Under the pieces are notes generated by a model that did no database searches, was not told where the DNA came from, and saw only the letters and a program-made list of their open reading frames with translations. Below, piece after piece: positions 21,139 to 22,978 of a DNA stretch of 22,978 nucleotides. The stretch is taken from positions 1-22,978 of the forward strand of contig JAFLCF010000053.1 in the NCBI GenBank assembly GCA_017303735.1, read 5' to 3'. The DNA comes from Anaerolineae bacterium (GTDB lineage Bacteria > Chloroflexota > Anaerolineae > Anaerolineales > Villigracilaceae). The position numbers were made by a program, and so were the translations under genes. Numbering within the stretch: position 1 is the stretch's first letter; each line of letters starts with the position of its first letter.

Positions 21139-21294
21139 TTAAACAGCGTTAAGACTGGAATTGAGTTTACTAAAGACATTGCCGATGATGGGGCCGAGGA
21201 TCATGAGGGCTGCGATAACAACAATGGCAACCAAAACAAGAATCAACGCATATTCCACTAAACCCTGACCTTTCTCTTTGGGTGAGAATAACAT
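21139..21294 (-). CDS. Flp/Fap-type pilin, copy 2
   Basis: A 51-residue prepilin that differs from copies 1 and 4 only by Leu for Ile at residue 44, in the tail of the mature protein. It has the same G9-x4-EY cleavage motif and hydrophobic helix. A very strong ribosome site, AAAGGAGGT, precedes the ATG by 7 bases. Unlike the other three copies I see no strong terminator downstream (only weak pairing CCCTA/TAGGG at about 21097-21124), so its transcript may run into copy 1. Codons are AT-rich (GTT, ATT), as in copies 1 and 3. Confidence 0.92.
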   Translation of the reverse strand: MLFSPKEKGQGLVEYALILVLVAIVVIAALMILGPIIGNVFSKLNSSLNAV

Positions 21295-21320
21295 GGTTTT
21301 TACCTCCTTTCCTTTGAATT

Positions 21321-21339
21321 TCCCATCCCTCTTATGGGA
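21321..21339 (-). promoter_or_regulatory. 5' leader hairpin of pilin 2
   Basis: TCCCAT and ATGGGA form a 6-base stem with a 7-base loop, 26 bases before the ATG. It is unrelated in sequence to the hairpin of copy 1 but in the same place. Confidence 0.55.
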
Positions 21340-21352
21340 TTTTTATCTGCAT

Positions 21353-21381
21353 ATTGTGCAGGAAAAAAATTAATATTTCAA
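21353..21381 (-). promoter_or_regulatory. Promoter of pilin 2
   Basis: On the minus strand TTGAAA (21381-21376), 17 bases, CACAAT (21358-21353). An 8-base inverted repeat (AAAGTGGA at 21415-21422, TCCACTTT at 21433-21440) lies upstream and could be an operator. Confidence 0.5.
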
Positions 21382-21464
21382 TACCCTTTCACAGGTATTT
21401 CTTAAGAGTTTTGCAAAGTGGAAGAATTTAGGTCCACTTTATTGATTTTAACCCAAAACCCGTA

Positions 21465-21508
21465 TTCATAACAAAAACCCTGCTCGATTGCAGGGTTTTT
21501 GTTATGAA
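21465..21508. terminator. Terminator of pilin 3
   Basis: A 19-base perfect stem: CATAACAAAAACCCTGC-type arm (21465-21483), loop TCGATT, and its complement (21490-21508). The A-run and T-run inside the arms give U-tracts on either strand. Confidence 0.93.
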
Positions 21509-21522
21509 CTATCAAAAGGGAA

Positions 21523-21678
21523 CTAAACTCGATTGAGACTGGAATTGATCTTGCTGAAAACGTTGCCGATGATTGGACCGAGGATCATAAGCGCTGCGAT
21601 AACAACAATGGCAACTAAAACTAAAATCAACGCATATTCCACCAAACCCTGGCCTTTTTCAGTAGGTGAGAACAACAT
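21523..21678 (-). CDS. Flp/Fap-type pilin, copy 3
   Basis: A 51-residue prepilin. It differs from copy 1 at residue 6 (Thr for Lys, in the leader that is removed) and at residue 50 (Arg for Ala, next to the C-terminus), so the mature pilin gains one positive charge. The processing motif and helix are unchanged. I start at 21678 (MLFSP), where AAAGGAGGT stands 7 bases upstream; a longer in-frame reading to 21792 would begin 38 residues earlier inside the promoter and hairpin. It has its own promoter, hairpin and strong terminator. Confidence 0.92.
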   Translation of the reverse strand: MLFSPTEKGQGLVEYALILVLVAIVVIAALMILGPIIGNVFSKINSSLNRV

Positions 21679-21711
21679 GGTAAATACCTCCTTTCTGTAA
21701 GAATTTCTCAG

Positions 21712-21731
21712 ACAGTCTCCAAAGAGGCTGT
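21712..21731 (-). promoter_or_regulatory. 5' leader hairpin of pilin 3
   Basis: Minus strand ACAGCCTC, loop TTTG, GAGACTGT: an 8-base stem with one mismatch (C opposite A on this strand; a G-U pair if read from the other strand). 33 bases before the ATG, five bases from the -10. Confidence 0.45.
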
Positions 21732-21736
21732 GATTC

Positions 21737-21765
21737 ATTTTACATCGACTGGTGCGTTTCGAGAA
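21737..21765 (-). promoter_or_regulatory. Promoter of pilin 3
   Basis: On the minus strand TTCTCG (weak -35, 21765-21760), 17 bases, TAAAAT (21742-21737) with TG directly before it, as in copies 1 and (TTG) 4. Confidence 0.5.
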
Positions 21766-21831
21766 CCATATTCTTAATCCTCTGCTTAACATTTAAGTTA
21801 ACCTAACAAAAATGATGGGTACAATAGTAAA

Positions 21832-21918
21832 AGCCGCTTGCAAAAGTTTCCAAAGGAGGGGCAAGGATACAACCGAGAAACAAAAAAACCCCGCCTTGCG
21901 GCGGGGTTTTTTTGTTTC
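21832..21918 (+). ncRNA. Possible small RNA between pilins 3 and 4
   Basis: A plus-strand promoter-like pair (TTAACC at 21798-21803, 16 bases, TACAAT at 21820-21825) would start a transcript near 21832 that ends at the bidirectional terminator 21877-21918, about 85 bases long. It contains AAAGGAGGGG (about 21852-21861), a strong anti-SD-pairing word, with no start codon at the right distance. The -35 is weak, so this is a candidate only. Confidence 0.25.
21877..21918. terminator. Terminator of pilin 4
   Basis: A 19-base perfect stem: arm ending ACCCCGCC (21877-21895), loop TTGC, arm beginning GGCGGGG (21900-21918), with seven A and seven T in the arms. It can act on both strands. Confidence 0.95.
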
Positions 21919-21931
21919 GTTGAAGAACAAA

Positions 21932-22087
21932 TTACACAGCGTTGAGGCTGGAATTGATCTTGCTGAAGACGTTACCGATGATCGGTCCGAGGATCATGAG
22001 AGCCGCGATGACGACGATGGCGACCAAAACGAGGATGAGAGCGTATTCGACGAGACCTTGGCCTTTTTCTTTGGGTGAGAACAACAT
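21932..22087 (-). CDS. Flp/Fap-type pilin, copy 4
   Basis: A 51-residue prepilin with a protein sequence identical to copy 1. Sixteen of 51 codons differ, all silent, and copy 4 prefers GC-ending codons (GTC, ATC, CTC) where copies 1-3 use GTT, ATT and CTT. The last dozen codons are identical in DNA, which could reflect gene conversion. AAAGGAG lies about 9 bases before the ATG. It is furthest upstream, with the best promoter of the four (TTGACT, 16 bases, TAAAAT), and may be the most expressed copy. Confidence 0.92.
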   Translation of the reverse strand: MLFSPKEKGQGLVEYALILVLVAIVVIAALMILGPIIGNVFSKINSSLNAV

Positions 22088-22118
22088 GATTAATTACTCC
22101 TTTTATGAAATTTGCTTT

Positions 22119-22134
22119 CGGAAACAACGTTCCG
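22119..22134 (-). promoter_or_regulatory. 5' leader hairpin of pilin 4
   Basis: CGGAA and TTCCG form a 5-base stem with a 6-base loop, 31 bases before the ATG. It is the weakest of the four hairpins but in the same position. Confidence 0.4.
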
Positions 22135-22146
22135 TTCGATGTTTGT

Positions 22147-22174
22147 ATTTTACAACAAACGGCTTCAGAGTCAA
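22147..22174 (-). promoter_or_regulatory. Promoter of pilin 4
   Basis: On the minus strand TTGACT (22174-22169), 16 bases, TAAAAT (22152-22147). Five of six -35 bases and five of six -10 bases match consensus. Confidence 0.7.
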
Positions 22175-22261
22175 TATTTTTGTTTTGCATTCCTGTTAAG
22201 ATAACCACTCATTTATGAAAGGTTACAACGTCTTTTTTTCTTCATACAAATAGGCATGTTC

Positions 22262-22272
22262 TGTGGTTAAAT
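22262..22272 (+). promoter_or_regulatory. Third copy of TGTGGTTAAAT, possible hutI promoter
   Basis: The same 11 bases as before ruvC and ruvA, here 29 bases before the hutI ATG. If TGG-TTAAAT works as an extended -10, the leader would be about 23 bases. No paired repeat arm is seen here. Confidence 0.35.
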
Positions 22273-22301
22273 TATTCCATTCCATCTTAAACTGGTGAAT
22301 C

Positions 22302-22978
22302 ATGCTCATTCATTCTGCCTCCCAACTCCTCACCCTTGCAGGCGGACCCCAGCGCGGAAAGGCGCTCGGCTCGCTTGGGGTCATTCCTAATGGCGCGGTG
22401 GTCATCCGCGATGAAAAGATCATTGCTGTTGGGACCACTGAAGAATTACGCAATGCCTACCCTGACGAGCCAACCTTGGATACCGGGCGCTGTGTGCTCA
22501 TGCCGGGGTTTGTCGACCCGCACACGCACGTCATTTGGGCAGGAGACCGCGCCGATGAATTTGAGAAAAAAATGGCAGGCACTCCCTACCTCGATATTCT
22601 CGCGGCAGGCGGGGGCATCCTCTCCACGGTTAGAGCCACACGCACAGCCAGCATTGAAACCCTCATGGCAGAGACTCGCCCACGGCTGTTGAGAATGTTT
22701 AGGAATGGCACTACCACCGTCGAAACAAAGACAGGGTATGGGTTGCAAACCTCCACTGAATTGCGTCTGCTCAAAGCCCTGCTCACTCTGAACGATGAAA
22801 GCCCCATGGATCTGGTGATTACATTTCTTGGTGCACATGCCATTGCGCCGGAATATAAGGATAATCCGCAAGGCTATACAGACGAAGTCGTCCACACTAT
22901 GCTGCCAATGCTGAAAGACTGGTGGCAGACTCACGCACCACGCTACGGACTCCCCTTTGTGGATGTCTTCTGCGAGAC
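22302..22978 (+). CDS. hutI: Imidazolonepropionase, 5' part (cut by window end)
   Basis: Hydrolyses 4-imidazolone-5-propanoate to N-formimino-glutamate in histidine breakdown. The first 225 residues are present. The amidohydrolase metal motif is VDPHTH with H74 and H76, followed by the HutI pattern AGDRADEFEKKMAGTPYLDILAAGGGILSTVRATR. TTTVETKTGYGLQTSTELRLL and TFLGAHAIAPEYKD continue the barrel, all typical of HutI. The start at 22302 gives the expected short N-terminal strand (MLIHSASQLLTLAGG). No strong Shine-Dalgarno is present (GGTGAA at about 22294). Other hut genes are not in view and may follow downstream. Confidence 0.93.
   Translation, partial: MLIHSASQLLTLAGGPQRGKALGSLGVIPNGAVVIRDEKIIAVGTTEELRNAYPDEPTLDTGRCVLMPGFVDPHTHVIWAGDRADEFEKKMAGTPYLDILAAGGGILSTVRATRTASIETLMAETRPRLLRMFRNGTTTVETKTGYGLQTSTELRLLKALLTLNDESPMDLVITFLGAHAIAPEYKDNPQGYTDEVVHTMLPMLKDWWQTHAPRYGLPFVDVFCE

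Noticed and set aside
21523..21792. Longer start for pilin 3 (89 residues)
   Set aside because: The extra 38 residues come from the promoter and leader hairpin; the strong AAAGGAGGT site and the sister genes fix the start at 21678.
21812..22078. Plus-strand reading frame of 88 codons over pilin 4
   Set aside because: Antisense of pilin 4, and it passes through the terminator hairpin. There is no ribosome-binding site at its start.
20790..22174. Repeated units in the pilin region as a CRISPR array
   Set aside because: The repeat is about 156 bases of coding sequence with unequal spacers of 145-253 bases; there are no short direct repeats and no cas genes.
1..22978. tRNA or rRNA genes
   Set aside because: No cloverleaf-like sequence or rRNA motif was noticed on reading either strand; a covariance-model scan was not possible here.

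Overview
The window looks like a chromosomal segment of a bacterium of the phylum Chloroflexota, probably class Anaerolineae. This is an inference from gene content: a mevalonate kinase beside a decaprenyl-phosphate phosphoribosyltransferase-like UbiA protein, a C39 peptidase fused to tetratricopeptide-like helices, several very short Flp-type pilins, and many palindromic intergenic repeats. No rRNA, tRNA or CRISPR array was seen. The base composition is moderate, and the GxxExxY gene and pilin copies 1-3 look more AT-rich than their surroundings.

Layout. (1) 1-2374: folate/pterin block, with a pteridine-reductase-like SDR, folB and folK on + and a convergent folE on - that overlaps the end of folK. 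(2) 2477-5460: a small Gly-rich membrane protein, then yebC-ruvC-[GxxExxY]-ruvA. The GxxExxY gene sits between inverted repeats inside the ruvC-ruvA pair, and no ruvB follows. (3) 5567-9972: a membrane-anchored C39-like protein, a broken four-helix-bundle (S23/IVS) gene between inverted repeats, an SbcD/Mre11-type nuclease without sbcC, and an MFS transporter. (4) 10013-14507, all on -: a GH8 hydrolase, a UbiA-family prenyltransferase, mevalonate kinase, a CPBP protease and an unknown membrane protein, arranged like one operon. (5) 14557-15769: tlyA and an overlapping zinc-ribbon gene on +, ending in a strong terminator. (6) 15898-18798: a P-type Ca2+-ATPase on -. (7) 18993-20760: a CcmC-like membrane protein and a second MFS protein on +. 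(8) 20790-22174: four separate, nearly identical Flp-type pilin genes on -, each with its own promoter, a 5' leader hairpin and a strong Shine-Dalgarno; three of the four also have a strong terminator. (9) 22302 to the end: the start of hutI on +.

Two window-wide patterns stand out. First, eight genes (SDR, the 2477 membrane protein, ruvC, ruvA, C39, ubiA, tlyA and the CcmC-like gene) have a -10-like hexamer ending exactly 6 or 7 bases before the start codon and no Shine-Dalgarno, which is the geometry of leaderless mRNAs. Other genes here carry ordinary Shine-Dalgarno sites. Second, the pilin cluster repeats one design four times: promoter, non-homologous stem-loop near the predicted 5' end of the mRNA, GGAG(G) site and 51-residue pilin. 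The pilin proteins are almost invariant while their codons and leaders have diverged, which suggests selection for dosage or differential expression of one pilin.

Small accessory cassettes (GxxExxY and S23/IVS), each flanked by inverted repeats that run up to or into the next gene's start, have entered otherwise conserved housekeeping segments. The S23 copy has been inactivated or shortened by a single in-frame TAA.
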